Source: Companilactobacillus zhachilii
GTDB lineage: Bacteria; Bacillota; Bacilli; Lactobacillales; Lactobacillaceae
Length of the DNA stretch: 64,000 bases
Direction of reading: 5' to 3'
Assembly: GCF_003606365.2 (NCBI RefSeq)
Contig: NZ_CP031933.2
Location: 2,418,001 to 2,482,000, forward strand
In this document: positions 1 to 7,920 of the stretch, piece after piece
Layout of the letters: each line of letters opens with the position of its first letter
Numbering within the stretch: the stretch's first letter is position 1
Program-made: the position numbers and the translations under genes
The notes under the pieces: generated by a model
The model's input: only the letters and a program-made list of their open reading frames with translations
Told to the model about the DNA's origin: nothing
Databases searched by the model: none

Positions 1-594
1 AGCAAAACCAACGGCTGGAAGTGTAGCACCGGCTGTTTGTAGACCAGTGTTCAACCATTGTAGGTCACCATTTAGATATGTAACCATTGTCTTAACAACA
101 CCTTGACCTAGAGCCAAAGCTAGGAAAACAGGAATACCACGTGATAGACACCATGGTAAGGCACCTAAAATAGTATGTCTTTCAATACCTTTGTAGTTGA
201 AGTTTTCGATATCTTTATCAACTTGGTGTTGGAAGTAAGTGTTAGTAAATCTAGCAAGAATATCAAATGATGTTAGAAGTGCGGCAACTGGAACACCGAT
301 AGCGGCAATAGCTGTAGCAGCTTTCATACCTGTACCGATTGAAAAGGCAGTAGCCAAAACAGTACCTGAGTTAGCATCGATCTTAGAAGCACCACCGAAA
401 GTACCAACACCTAGAACTGTCAATTGAAGAGCGGCACCGATAATAAGTCCGGTCTTCATATCCCCCATGATTAAACCAGAAACCATTCCGGCCCAAACTG
501 GTTGACTCAATGATGAATTCATTTGTAATTCATCATAGATGTTATACATAGAATATGCCGTGAGAAGCAATATTTGAACAATTGTAAAACTCAT
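1..594 (-). CDS. PTS mannose/fructose/sorbose-family IIC component (partial, runs off the left edge)
   Basis: Membrane channel subunit of a mannose-family sugar phosphotransferase system. Read on the minus strand it starts MSFTIVQILLLTAYSMYNIYDE and contains the family's Gly-rich stretch GVGTFGGASKIDANSGT, followed by hydrophobic segments. The ATG has a GGGGGAAAG ribosome site 6 nt upstream. It lies 24 bp downstream of the IIB gene, so the two are co-transcribed; IIA/IID would be expected beyond the window edge. Only about the first 198 residues of an expected 260-270 are present. The sugar cannot be read from sequence; the linked GntR/UTRA regulator and its operator hint at an amino sugar (inference). 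Confidence 0.9.
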   Translation of the reverse strand, partial: MSFTIVQILLLTAYSMYNIYDELQMNSSLSQPVWAGMVSGLIMGDMKTGLIIGAALQLTVLGVGTFGGASKIDANSGTVLATAFSIGTGMKAATAIAAIGVPVAALLTSFDILARFTNTYFQHQVDKDIENFNYKGIERHTILGALPWCLSRGIPVFLALALGQGVVKTMVTYLNGDLQWLNTGLQTAGATLPAVGFA

Positions 595-618
595 AGTTCT
601 TTCCCCCAAATTTAATTG

Positions 619-1107
619 TTATTTTTTATAATCTTTCAAGATACCTGCAAAGTCCTTGATTGGGTCACTTGGAACCATTTGTGCTGTTACTTTAACGCCA
701 GCATCCAAAAGTTTGTGGAATGCATCGTAATCGTCATCAGTAACGTTGATTGATTGTGTCAAATGTTGTGAGTCATCTTTTTGTGACATATTACCAACAT
801 TGATAGTGTCGAACTTAACGCCTTCTTCAACCATACTTACAAGTGTTGCAGGTTTCTTAACAACAAGAAATACTTTTTGTGAATCGTATTTTCCGGCTAA
901 GATATTTGCTGAAGATTTCTTTGTTCCTAAAATACTTAGGTTGACCCCAGCAGGTTTAGCTAATTTAAGGGCAGTTTTTTGAATGTCACTCTTTATAATT
1001 TCGTTATCAACTACCATAATTCTTGATGCTTGTAATTTAGTTGTCCATAAATTAGCTACTTGTCCATGAATTAATCTTTCATCAATTCTTACTGCAATAA
1101 TGCCCAT
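619..1107 (-). CDS. PTS mannose/fructose/sorbose-family IIB component
   Basis: Cytoplasmic phosphocarrier of the sugar PTS, passing phosphate from IIA to the incoming sugar. The 162-aa protein has the normal length and opens with the IIB signature RIDERLIHGQVANLW, in which His15 is the phosphorylated residue. GGAGG lies just upstream of the ATG. It sits 30 bp after the GntR-type regulator and 24 bp before IIC, giving the order regulator-IIB-IIC on the minus strand. Confidence 0.93.
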   Translation of the reverse strand: MGIIAVRIDERLIHGQVANLWTTKLQASRIMVVDNEIIKSDIQKTALKLAKPAGVNLSILGTKKSSANILAGKYDSQKVFLVVKKPATLVSMVEEGVKFDTINVGNMSQKDDSQHLTQSINVTDDDYDAFHKLLDAGVKVTAQMVPSDPIKDFAGILKDYKK

Positions 1108-1137
1108 ATCTTTATACCTCCAAATGTTTACTCTTCC

Positions 1138-1854
1138 TTAGGATTTATTACTGATATCGTGTCGAATGTGATATGCAAATTGATCACTTCTGGCAACGCT
1201 CAAAGTAAACTCAATAATTTGATTGTGTGGATCATAAGTCTGTCGTCTGAGGTTCAAACAAGGTGCACCTTCTTTGATATCTAAATACTTACTATCATTG
1301 GCACTAGTTATGCCGGCAAGAAAATACTCATCAGCATAATAAACTTGTTCATTGAACTCTTCTGAGAAAACTGAATATAATGATCGATTGCTCAACATCG
1401 ATTCAGTCATTAAATTGAAATGGTCAGCCGGTAGATAAGTCCGCTCTAGCATTACTGGGATTCCATCAGCAAACCGGAGCCGCTTGATCTTGATTATTTG
1501 ACTACCCACTTCAGTTTCCAAATTCTTAGCAAAATATGCATTGGCCTCCTTTCGTTCAAAACTAAGAATTTTAGTTTGTGGTTTTTTCCCCAGCGATATC
1601 ATCTGCTTATTGAAACTGTAACTACTATTCAAATCGCTATTTAGATCAACCCTATTAACAAAAGTGCCTTTGCCATGAACCCGACGAATCATCCCAGTAA
1701 CTTCCAGTTCCATCAAAGCGGCCCTGACAGTTGTTCGTGATAATTCGTACTTTTCAGCTAGTTCCCTTTCGGAAGGTAATTTAGCATTGGCTGGTAAAGT
1801 TTGAATGTAATTAGTCAGCAAGTTGATTAACTGTTCTTGAAGAGTAATTTTCAT
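1138..1854 (-). CDS. GntR/HutC-family regulator with UTRA domain
   Basis: Transcriptional regulator of the downstream PTS genes (inferred from synteny). The N-terminal winged helix (about residues 5-70, with LPSERELAEKYELSRTTVR) is followed by a UTRA effector domain (about 95-230, with IPVMLERTYLP). I start at the internal Met (MKITLQEQLINLL), preceded by AGAAAGGA; the longer upstream reading frame begins in unrelated sequence. Product 238 aa, typical for the HutC subgroup, which senses sugar phosphates. A perfect inverted repeat about 190 bp upstream is the likely operator. Confidence 0.9.
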   Translation of the reverse strand: MKITLQEQLINLLTNYIQTLPANAKLPSERELAEKYELSRTTVRAALMELEVTGMIRRVHGKGTFVNRVDLNSDLNSSYSFNKQMISLGKKPQTKILSFERKEANAYFAKNLETEVGSQIIKIKRLRFADGIPVMLERTYLPADHFNLMTESMLSNRSLYSVFSEEFNEQVYYADEYFLAGITSANDSKYLDIKEGAPCLNLRRQTYDPHNQIIEFTLSVARSDQFAYHIRHDISNKS

Positions 1855-2040
1855 ACGAATCGAATCCTTTCTGGTATCAACCACAAGACCATTGTATACG
1901 GTTACAGATGATAAAACAACAAAAGGAATAGACCGTTTTCTTGGTGGTTTATTCAAGAAAATCAGTTATATCAACGCTTTCATTAACACCCCGATTGAGT
2001 GGTACTTTTTAAGAACGGTTCTTGAAAAGATACCAGTTAA

Positions 2041-2059
2041 AAATTGGTCTAACCAATTT
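2041..2059. promoter_or_regulatory. Candidate GntR/HutC operator
   Basis: Perfect 8-3-8 inverted repeat AAATTGGT-CTA-ACCAATTT. The core TTGGTCTAACCAA closely resembles operators of DasR/NagR-type HutC regulators (TGGTCTAGACCA). It lies upstream of the GntR-PTS operon, suggesting autoregulation. Similarity is by eye. Confidence 0.6.
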
Positions 2060-2131
2060 TTCAAATGTATATTCTTTTTTCATTAATGAATTTATTAAGT
2101 GGTTATACCATTTGATATATTAGTAATCAGC

Positions 2132-2166
2132 AAAAAAGAACGTAGCGTTATGCATGCGTTCTTTTC
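2132..2166 (-). terminator. Rho-independent terminator of hicD copy 1 (bidirectional)
   Basis: AAAAAAGAACG ... CGTTCTTTT hairpin about 60 bp beyond the stop of the minus-strand dehydrogenase, with T-rich ends in both directions. Confidence 0.6.
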
Positions 2167-2227
2167 GATAAAATTTATCTATTTTTTGATTAATTTTTAT
2201 TTATTGGTTTCTGCTATGGCTTCTATC

Positions 2228-3163
2228 TTAAGAATCACTTTCTACGATTCCTTCAGGCAATTTACTCTTAATATAATCAGCTGAATATTGCAATTTATCC
2301 AATTCTTCTTGTGGCAAGTCTAATTGAATCTGCTTCACAATTCCATCACGGCCCACAATTGCTGGGTATGATAAGTAAACTCCATATTCTTCACGGAAAT
2401 TAGAAACAGGCAACTCAATATATGCATCATTCAAAATGGCTAATGTCAAACGAACTGCTGCTGTGGAAATACCATAATTGGTATACTTTTTCCCTGAAAA
2501 GACTGTGAATCCACCCATTCGGATATCATCATTTAATTTATCCAAATCCAAACCATCTTTTTCAGCTAACTGTGAAATTGATTGATCCAAAACTTTAACT
2601 GTCGACCAGGCTGTAAATTGAGAATTACCATGTTCACCCAAGTTATAACCTTGAACTGAACGGGGGTCTACATTCAATGCAGCACCCACGGCACGTTTCA
2701 TTCTCGCTGAATCTAATAATGTTCCAGTTCCCATAACGTGTGCTTTAGGCAATCCGGTAATCTCTTGATAAATTGAAACCATTACATCGTTAGGATTACT
2801 AATGACAACGATTTTCCCATTAAACTTAGTTGCTTTAATCTTGGTAGCTACATCAGTTACGGCATTACTTGTGTAATCTAATTCGGCAAAACGGTCTGGT
2901 TCCACGCGATCCTGCAATTTAATCTTTCCCACTGCAGAAATAATTACATCTGTGTCGTCCAACTGAGAGTAATCATTAACGAAAATATTTGTATGAAATG
3001 GCAAATTAGCCATCGCATCTTCGAAATCTAAGGCATCGGCCTGAACTTTCTTTTCATTAATATCAATCATGACCAAGTCATCAACAAATCCACTGCTAAC
3101 GATATAATGGGCACATGCGGCACCAACATTACCTGTTCCAATAATTGCTACTTTTCTTGTCAT
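2228..3163 (-). CDS. hicD: L-2-hydroxyisocaproate dehydrogenase family (copy 1)
   Basis: NAD-dependent reductase of 2-keto acids such as 2-ketoisocaproate, of the LDH/MDH fold. The 311-aa protein has the Rossmann motif [12 protein letters not shown] at residues 9-20, NAD-ribose acidic residue in MIDINEKK, the substrate Arg in SARMKRAVG, and the catalytic His region [14 protein letters not shown]. These match the Weissella L-HicDH better than canonical L-LDH (recalled alignment). GAGAGGTAG precedes the ATG. A close paralog lies immediately upstream, separated only by a repeat A element, so this is a tandem duplication. Substrate preference of each copy is unknown. Confidence 0.85.
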   Translation of the reverse strand: MTRKVAIIGTGNVGAACAHYIVSSGFVDDLVMIDINEKKVQADALDFEDAMANLPFHTNIFVNDYSQLDDTDVIISAVGKIKLQDRVEPDRFAELDYTSNAVTDVATKIKATKFNGKIVVISNPNDVMVSIYQEITGLPKAHVMGTGTLLDSARMKRAVGAALNVDPRSVQGYNLGEHGNSQFTAWSTVKVLDQSISQLAEKDGLDLDKLNDDIRMGGFTVFSGKKYTNYGISTAAVRLTLAILNDAYIELPVSNFREEYGVYLSYPAIVGRDGIVKQIQLDLPQEELDKLQYSADYIKSKLPEGIVESDS

Positions 3164-3257
3164 ATCAATCTACCTCTCAGTTCAAAATAAGTTGTGTTGC
3201 CATTATACTCTAATATCATTAAAAATTAATTAATAAATCTATTTTTTTCAAAAAGAA

Positions 3258-3416
3258 TTTGGGACAAAACTACTTTTGCCTTGAAACATGCAGCATAAAC
3301 GTGGAACAAAACATAGCTTTTTCCGCTTAAAACAAATGGTGCCAGCAATCCAAAAATCGGATTACTGGCACCATTTGCCTTAATGCTCAAAAGCTGAACA
3401 TGTTTTGTCCCACTCT
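3258..3416 (+). repeat. Repeat family A, copy 1
   Basis: Imperfect long hairpin. Left segment GGGACAAAAC, then GCAGCATAAACG, then GGAACAAAACATAGC, inner stem GGTGCCAG/CTGGCACC around an AATCC...GGATT core, and right arm CATGTTTTGTCCCACTC. Sits between the two hicD genes. Confidence 0.9.
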
Positions 3417-3422
3417 TTTATT

Positions 3423-4334
3423 CTATTTAAGATTCTTTTTAATGTAGTCAGCTGAAGCTTGTAATTTATCTAATTCTTCTTGAGGCAAATCAAGTTGCAA
3501 TTGTTTCAAGATACCATTGCGACCAACGATTGCTGGATACGATAAGTAAACTCCGTAGTCTTCACGATAATTTGATACAGGTAATTCAATATGTGCGTCA
3601 TTTAAAATTGCCAATGACAATCTGACTGCCGCTGTTGAAACTCCGTAGTTTGTATAACCTTTACCATCAAAGACTGTAAATCCACCCATACGGACATCTT
3701 CATTAATTTGTTCCAAATCAAGTCCAGAATCTTTAGCCAACTTTTCAATTGGTTGATCCATGACTTTAACTGTTGACCAAGCTGTAAATTGAGAATTGCC
3801 GTGTTCACCCAAGTTATAACCAGAAACTGAACGAGGATCGACAGAGAAGGCTTTTCCAACCGCACGTTTCATTCTAGCTGAGTCGAGCAAAGTACCAGTA
3901 CCGATAACACGTTCCTTAGGGAAACCAAGGATTTGTTGATACATTGAAGTCATGACGTCATTAGGGTTACTAATAACCACCATGATTCCGTTAAACTTCG
4001 TTTGCTTAATTTTTTCAGCAACATCAGTTACTGACTCACCAGTTGGTTTTAATTCACCAAAACGGTTCGGATGATCTCCACCAATCAACTTAATATGGCC
4101 GACAGCAGAAATAATAATATCAGCATCATCTAATTGAGAATAATCATTTACAAAAATATTAGTATGGTATGGCAAGTTGGCCATCGCATCTTCAAAGTCC
4201 AAAGCATCAGCCTTGACCTTCTTTTCATTTTTGTCGATCAAAACCAAATCATCAACAAATCCACCAGCTACAATATAGTGGGCACATGCGGCACCAACGT
4301 TACCCATACCGATAATACCAATTTTTCTAGTCAT
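3423..4334 (-). CDS. hicD: L-2-hydroxyisocaproate dehydrogenase family (copy 2)
   Basis: Second copy of the tandem 2-hydroxyacid dehydrogenase pair (303 aa). It has the same landmarks as its neighbour: [22 protein letters not shown], and [22 protein letters not shown]. It differs at scattered positions (for example [18 protein letters not shown] in the active-site loop against KIKLQDRVEPDRFAELDY), so the two may prefer different keto acids. GAGGAG lies 11 nt before the ATG. The adjacent repeat A probably ends its transcript. Confidence 0.85.
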   Translation of the reverse strand: MTRKIGIIGMGNVGAACAHYIVAGGFVDDLVLIDKNEKKVKADALDFEDAMANLPYHTNIFVNDYSQLDDADIIISAVGHIKLIGGDHPNRFGELKPTGESVTDVAEKIKQTKFNGIMVVISNPNDVMTSMYQQILGFPKERVIGTGTLLDSARMKRAVGKAFSVDPRSVSGYNLGEHGNSQFTAWSTVKVMDQPIEKLAKDSGLDLEQINEDVRMGGFTVFDGKGYTNYGVSTAAVRLSLAILNDAHIELPVSNYREDYGVYLSYPAIVGRNGILKQLQLDLPQEELDKLQASADYIKKNLK

Positions 4335-4505
4335 AAATAAAACTCCTCACAATCAAAGATTTTAAAACAACTTCTCTATACATCATACATTAGTCTTTAG
4401 AGAAAGTTTAACCCGAGATGTAAGCCTTTGAAGAAAAACTTGGTTCCAGTCGGCTTCCTAGTGGGCTTTTAACAAAGCCATTATTTTCTTTAAATGTGTA
4501 GTGTA

Positions 4506-4594
4506 GATACAAAAATAGCCCCAGCAATCCCAAATTGGATTACCGAAGCCACTTGTTTTAAGACACGAAAGTTGAACTTATTTGTTCCACTCTT
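4506..4594 (+). repeat. Repeat family A, degenerate copy
   Basis: Decayed version recognisable from CCAGCAATCC, TTGGATTACC, ACGAAAGTTGAAC and TTTGTTCCACTCTTG in the family order; the left arm is lost and the stems are imperfect. It lies just past the ddl stop. Confidence 0.7.
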
Positions 4595-4606
4595 GCTTCT
4601 AAATAA

Positions 4607-5662
4607 TTAAAGCTTTTCTTCGTAATATTTCATTTTACTCTTAATGATTCTTTCACATAAGTCAGGATATGAAATACCCACAGCTTCTGCTTCTCTTGGC
4701 ATCAATGATAATGGTGTCATACCTGGCAAGGTGTTGGCTTCCATAACGTACAATTGACCATCACGTAGTAAGAAATCAACACGTCCATAGTTACTCATAC
4801 CTAAAGCTTCAAAAGTTTTCTTTGTCAAAGCTTGCATCTGAGCATGTGTTTCATCATCTAAGTTTTCTGGTGGTGTGATGAAGTGAGTTACATTGTTCTC
4901 TTGGAATTTGTGTTGGAAATCGTACCAACCTGTATCAACGGCGATTTCAACGGCTGGAAGAACCAAGCCATCAACGATAGCGACTGAAAATTCACGGCCC
5001 TTGATATATTCTTCAATCAAGACTTCGCTATCAAATTGTAAAGCGTCCGCAACTGATTCTCTTAATTCAGTCGCATTTTCAACGATATGTGTTCCGACAC
5101 TTGAACCACCATTTGATGGTTTAACTACCATTGGGTAATTGAATGGAATATCTTCAGATAAGATTTTAGCTGTCTTAGTTGTTGTGTACTTGGCTGTTGG
5201 AATCTTATCTTGAACAAAAATTTCTTTAGAATACTTCTTATCCATGGCAAGTCCTGAAGCAAGTGAGCCACTACCTGTGTATCTGATATCAAAGACATCA
5301 AAAACTGCTTGCATCTTACCATTTTCACCATCTTCACCGTGTAGTCCCATGTAGACAATATCGGCATGTTGGCAAATTTTAAGAACGTTGCGACCTAGTA
5401 GACCGCGAGTTCCGTCAGTACGAAGGGCATTGATTTTTTCATCAGTTAAAACTTCATCATCAATGACAAGTTTACTTTCGTTTTCTGGTTCAGTTGTAAA
5501 AAGATCATCAATCTTATCTTCATCAACATCCTTACCTAAAAATGAATCAACGTATGCGACTTCATAACCCTTACTACGTAGTGCGTTGGTGATTTTAACT
5601 CCGGAAGATAAAGAAACATTTCTTTCTGTACTTCTTCCACCTGAAAGAACGACAATTTTCAT
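4607..5662 (-). CDS. ddl: D-alanine--D-alanine/D-lactate ligase
   Basis: ATP-grasp ligase joining D-Ala to D-Ala or D-Lac for peptidoglycan precursors. The 351-aa protein shows GGRSTERNVSLSSG near the N-terminus, HGEDGENGKMQ, the ATP-grasp segment YPMVVKPSNGGSSVGT and the metal site VMEANTLPGMTPLS. In the omega-loop the motif reads WYDFQHKF, aligning Phe where E. coli DdlB has Tyr216; Phe here is the known determinant of D-Ala-D-Lac ligase activity and intrinsic vancomycin resistance in lactobacilli and Leuconostoc. The N-terminus (MKIVVLSGGRSTERNVSLSSG) is unlike the common lactobacillar Ddl and closer to clostridial-type ligases (memory-based). Confidence 0.9.
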   Translation of the reverse strand: MKIVVLSGGRSTERNVSLSSGVKITNALRSKGYEVAYVDSFLGKDVDEDKIDDLFTTEPENESKLVIDDEVLTDEKINALRTDGTRGLLGRNVLKICQHADIVYMGLHGEDGENGKMQAVFDVFDIRYTGSGSLASGLAMDKKYSKEIFVQDKIPTAKYTTTKTAKILSEDIPFNYPMVVKPSNGGSSVGTHIVENATELRESVADALQFDSEVLIEEYIKGREFSVAIVDGLVLPAVEIAVDTGWYDFQHKFQENNVTHFITPPENLDDETHAQMQALTKKTFEALGMSNYGRVDFLLRDGQLYVMEANTLPGMTPLSLMPREAEAVGISYPDLCERIIKSKMKYYEEKL

Positions 5663-5837
5663 TGTGTTTCACCTAATCCTTTTAAATTTATTACTTAAGC
5701 GTAATCCTAGAACCTACAGAATAGCACAATGGCGGGCAAAAAACCATTTTGAAATTCAGGTTTTTAAATTTTTTTTGCGAACTTCTCGAATTTTTCACAC
5801 ATTTTTGGTTTAATTGGCATTAAGGAGGGTAACAACC

Positions 5838-6782
5838 TTGAAAAAATTAAATATCATTTTATTAGGTTTATTATCTGTAATCACGCTGGGAATCTTTTCA
5901 GCACAAAGTGTTAAAGCCGATGATCTAAGTGATCAACCAGTTATGACTTTAGGAACATCTTTAACTGCTGACCAACGTCAAGGGACAGTCAATGCCCTAT
6001 CATCACAAATTAACAATAGTAATTACAAAACCATCACTGTTACTGGTGATACATTAGTTAAATATTTAAATCCTAGTGGAAATTCTTTCACAAGTAACTC
6101 TGGTGTTTGGTCATCAGCCTTGATTCAAAAGACATCATCTGGTTCTGGTATCAACGTTAAGATCGTTGACTACAATGGTAAAAATAATATCACTACCATT
6201 ACAGCTGACCAATATCGTAATGCTGCTGTTACGGCTGGTATTAGCGATGCCAATATCTATGTAACATCAGCTACCCCAATTGATGGCTCAGGTGCCCTAG
6301 CAGGTATCTACGCAGCTTATTCAAATAGTGGCGATACATTGAATCAAAGCCAAGTTAACGCCGCTCAAAAAGAAATGAACGTCTTGAGTGGAATTACCGA
6401 TGCCAACAAAGGTACAAATGGCTATTCTGATAAACAATTAAATAACGCTGTGGCTGGTATTAAGTCAGATATGGCTCAAAAAGGCGATAACATCACCGTT
6501 AACCAGATCACAACAATTGTAAATAACAACTTACAAAAGAACAATTTACAAAACATCATCAACGATAATCAAAAACAACAAATCATCAACTTGATGGTTC
6601 AAATCAGAGATTCAGGTGCTTTGAAGAACTCAAACTTCAAGGAACAAGCTTCAAAATTGAGCAACGATATCATGAGTAAAGCTAAAAATATTTTTAACAA
6701 CTTAAATACTCAAGAAAATCGTAACTTCTTACAAAAGATTTGGGACAGCATTGTTTCATTCTTCAGCGGACTATTTAATTAA
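5838..6782 (+). CDS. Secreted DUF1002 family protein
   Basis: Predicted exported protein of the DUF1002 family (unknown function, common in lactobacilli). I start at the TTG encoding MKKLNIILLG because AAGGAGGG ends about 8 nt before it; this gives 314 aa. A signal peptide covers about residues 1-28 with cleavage near SVKA-DD. The body has the DUF1002 features QPVMTLGTSLTADQR and GALAGIYAAYS. The C-terminus ends in an amphipathic aromatic segment (IWDSIVSFFSGLFN) that might touch the membrane. Divergent from ddl; followed 26 bp later by a repeat A hairpin. Confidence 0.85.
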   Translation: MKKLNIILLGLLSVITLGIFSAQSVKADDLSDQPVMTLGTSLTADQRQGTVNALSSQINNSNYKTITVTGDTLVKYLNPSGNSFTSNSGVWSSALIQKTSSGSGINVKIVDYNGKNNITTITADQYRNAAVTAGISDANIYVTSATPIDGSGALAGIYAAYSNSGDTLNQSQVNAAQKEMNVLSGITDANKGTNGYSDKQLNNAVAGIKSDMAQKGDNITVNQITTIVNNNLQKNNLQNIINDNQKQQIINLMVQIRDSGALKNSNFKEQASKLSNDIMSKAKNIFNNLNTQENRNFLQKIWDSIVSFFSGLFN

Positions 6783-6807
6783 TCCGTTCTTATATTTACC
6801 AACTATT

Positions 6808-6941
6808 TAAACATGCAGCATAAACGCGGAACAAAACATAGCTTTTTCCGCTTAAAACAAATGACCCCAGCAATCCAAAATCGGATTACTGGGGTTATTT
6901 GCCTTAATGATCGAAAGCTGAACATGTTTTGTCCCACTCTC
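6808..6941 (+). repeat. Repeat family A, copy 2
   Basis: Family A hairpin with inner stem ACCCCAG/CTGGGGT and outer GGAACAAAACATAGC/GAACATGTTTTGTCCC. Directly downstream of the DUF1002 gene in the same orientation. Confidence 0.9.
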
Positions 6942-7081
6942 AACTATCGTTCATTTTTTAATACAAGCAAAGTTAAATTTTTATATACTACAATCAGAAT
7001 CATGCTTTCAAAGGCTCATTACCTTTGTTGACTTTAGTCAGAACGTTTAATGGTGCAACACCTCTCGCCTATTCCGTTTTG

Positions 7082-7230
7082 ATGGAGGTGTATGACTTGA
7101 TAACCAGGATAAGGTCGAAGGTGTGGTTTTGCAGCTCTTAGAGTTTGCAATTAGTGTTTATTACTTGTCGAAAGCATATTTCGTATATGTGAAAGCTAAG
7201 ACACTAAAAAAGACTAATCACTTAGATTAG
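7082..7230 (+). pseudogene. Decayed small hydrophobic toxin-like ORF (holin-like type I toxin?)
   Basis: ATGGAGGTGTATGACTTG encodes MEVYDLITRIRSKV, resembling the start of short holin-like type I toxins, but stops after 19 codons (7141). A one-base frame shift later, an open frame ending at 7230 encodes VLQLLEFAISVYYLSKAYF plus a basic tail, like the missing membrane segment. Convergent terminators follow at 7206-7234 (minus) and 7268-7302 (plus), as in overlapping toxin/antitoxin RNA pairs. I read it as a frameshifted relic; it could also be a pure RNA gene. Confidence 0.35.
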
Positions 7231-7234
7231 TCTT
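7206..7234 (-). terminator. Terminator for a minus-strand transcript
   Basis: AAAAAAGACTAATC-acttA-GATTAGTCTT: ten-base stem, with the T-run on the minus strand. It implies a minus-strand RNA starting further right, opposite the toxin-like relic. Confidence 0.6.
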
Positions 7235-7267
7235 ACCCATTAGTAAACCATTTTCCGTCTGATGTTT

Positions 7268-7302
7268 GAGACTACAAGAACGTCACTCTTGTGGTCTCTT
7301 TT
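7268..7302 (+). terminator. Rho-independent terminator (plus)
   Basis: GAGACTACAAG ... CTTGTGGTCTC followed by TTTT; an eleven-base stem with one G-U pair. Confidence 0.65.
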
Positions 7303-7477
7303 CATTTGTCATTATAAGTGATGAACAAATTGAAATCAACTGTTTACAACACTCTATAAGTATCAAACAACACTTATTTTAGATGATATAAATTATTTTA
7401 TTCAAAATCAATTGATTAATAGCTACTCATTAATCTAGTTGAACGGTAGTCATCAATATAAATGAGATAAATATCCT

Positions 7478-7506
7478 TTGACAATAGACATTAAGCCCCA
7501 TATCAT
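7478..7506 (+). promoter_or_regulatory. Sigma-A-type promoter in the leader region of the P-type ATPase
   Basis: TTGACA at 7478-7483, a 17-nt spacer and TATCAT at 7501-7506. It would give a leader of about 410 nt for the ATPase gene that contains the inverted repeat and repeat B. Confidence 0.55.
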
Positions 7507-7520
7507 AATATACACAAATA

Positions 7521-7795
7521 TAATTATACACACACGGTGCTAGTTAATTTTTTTGACTGTGGATTTAACTTTTGATTTAAAGAACTAGCCGGAAAGAGCA
7601 AGAGATTTTGGTCGCTGTGCAGGTGACGTTAGGGATTTATCCCTTACATCACGGGACGACTTTTGAAACTCGCGCTTTCTGCGAGGTTCAAAATCGAGAT
7701 GCGAGACCGCTCTTTGGCTCGAATCGGTCCCCATAGCGACCAAAATTTCTTGCTCTTGGAGGCGGCATATTTAACTAGCACCACGTGTAATTATA
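7521..7795. repeat. Inverted repeat enclosing a repeat B element
   Basis: GGTGCTAGTTAA at 7536-7547 is repeated in inverse as TTAACTAGCACC at 7771-7782, with weaker matching outward (TAATTATAC / GTAATTATA). The arms flank the repeat B copy, so the leader could fold with one more closing helix. Confidence 0.7.
7585..7766 (+). repeat. Repeat family B, copy 1
   Basis: Begins CTAGCCGGAAAG and ends GGAGGCGGC. Closing stem AGAGCAAGAGATTTTGGTCGC / GCGACCAAAATTTCTTGCTCT; hairpins TAGGGATttATCCCTTA, TTTTGAAACTCGC/GCGAGGTTCAAAA and GAGACCGC...GGTCCCC region. Located in the P-type ATPase leader. Confidence 0.9.
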
Positions 7796-7920
7796 CAAAT
7801 GCTGAGGAACTAAAAGGCATTCGGCAAATAATTGAAAGGAAGTGGGCAAATTGGTCTTCATTGAGCAGATCTATCATAATTTAACAGATAAATACAACTA
7901 AATAGGAGTAAACAAATTAA

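Noticed and set aside
7585..7766. Repeat B as a T-box leader (GGTGGCGT resembles the T-box motif)
   Set aside because: Copies lie in both orientations and often after genes; no specifier loop, and the motif is part of a hairpin stem.
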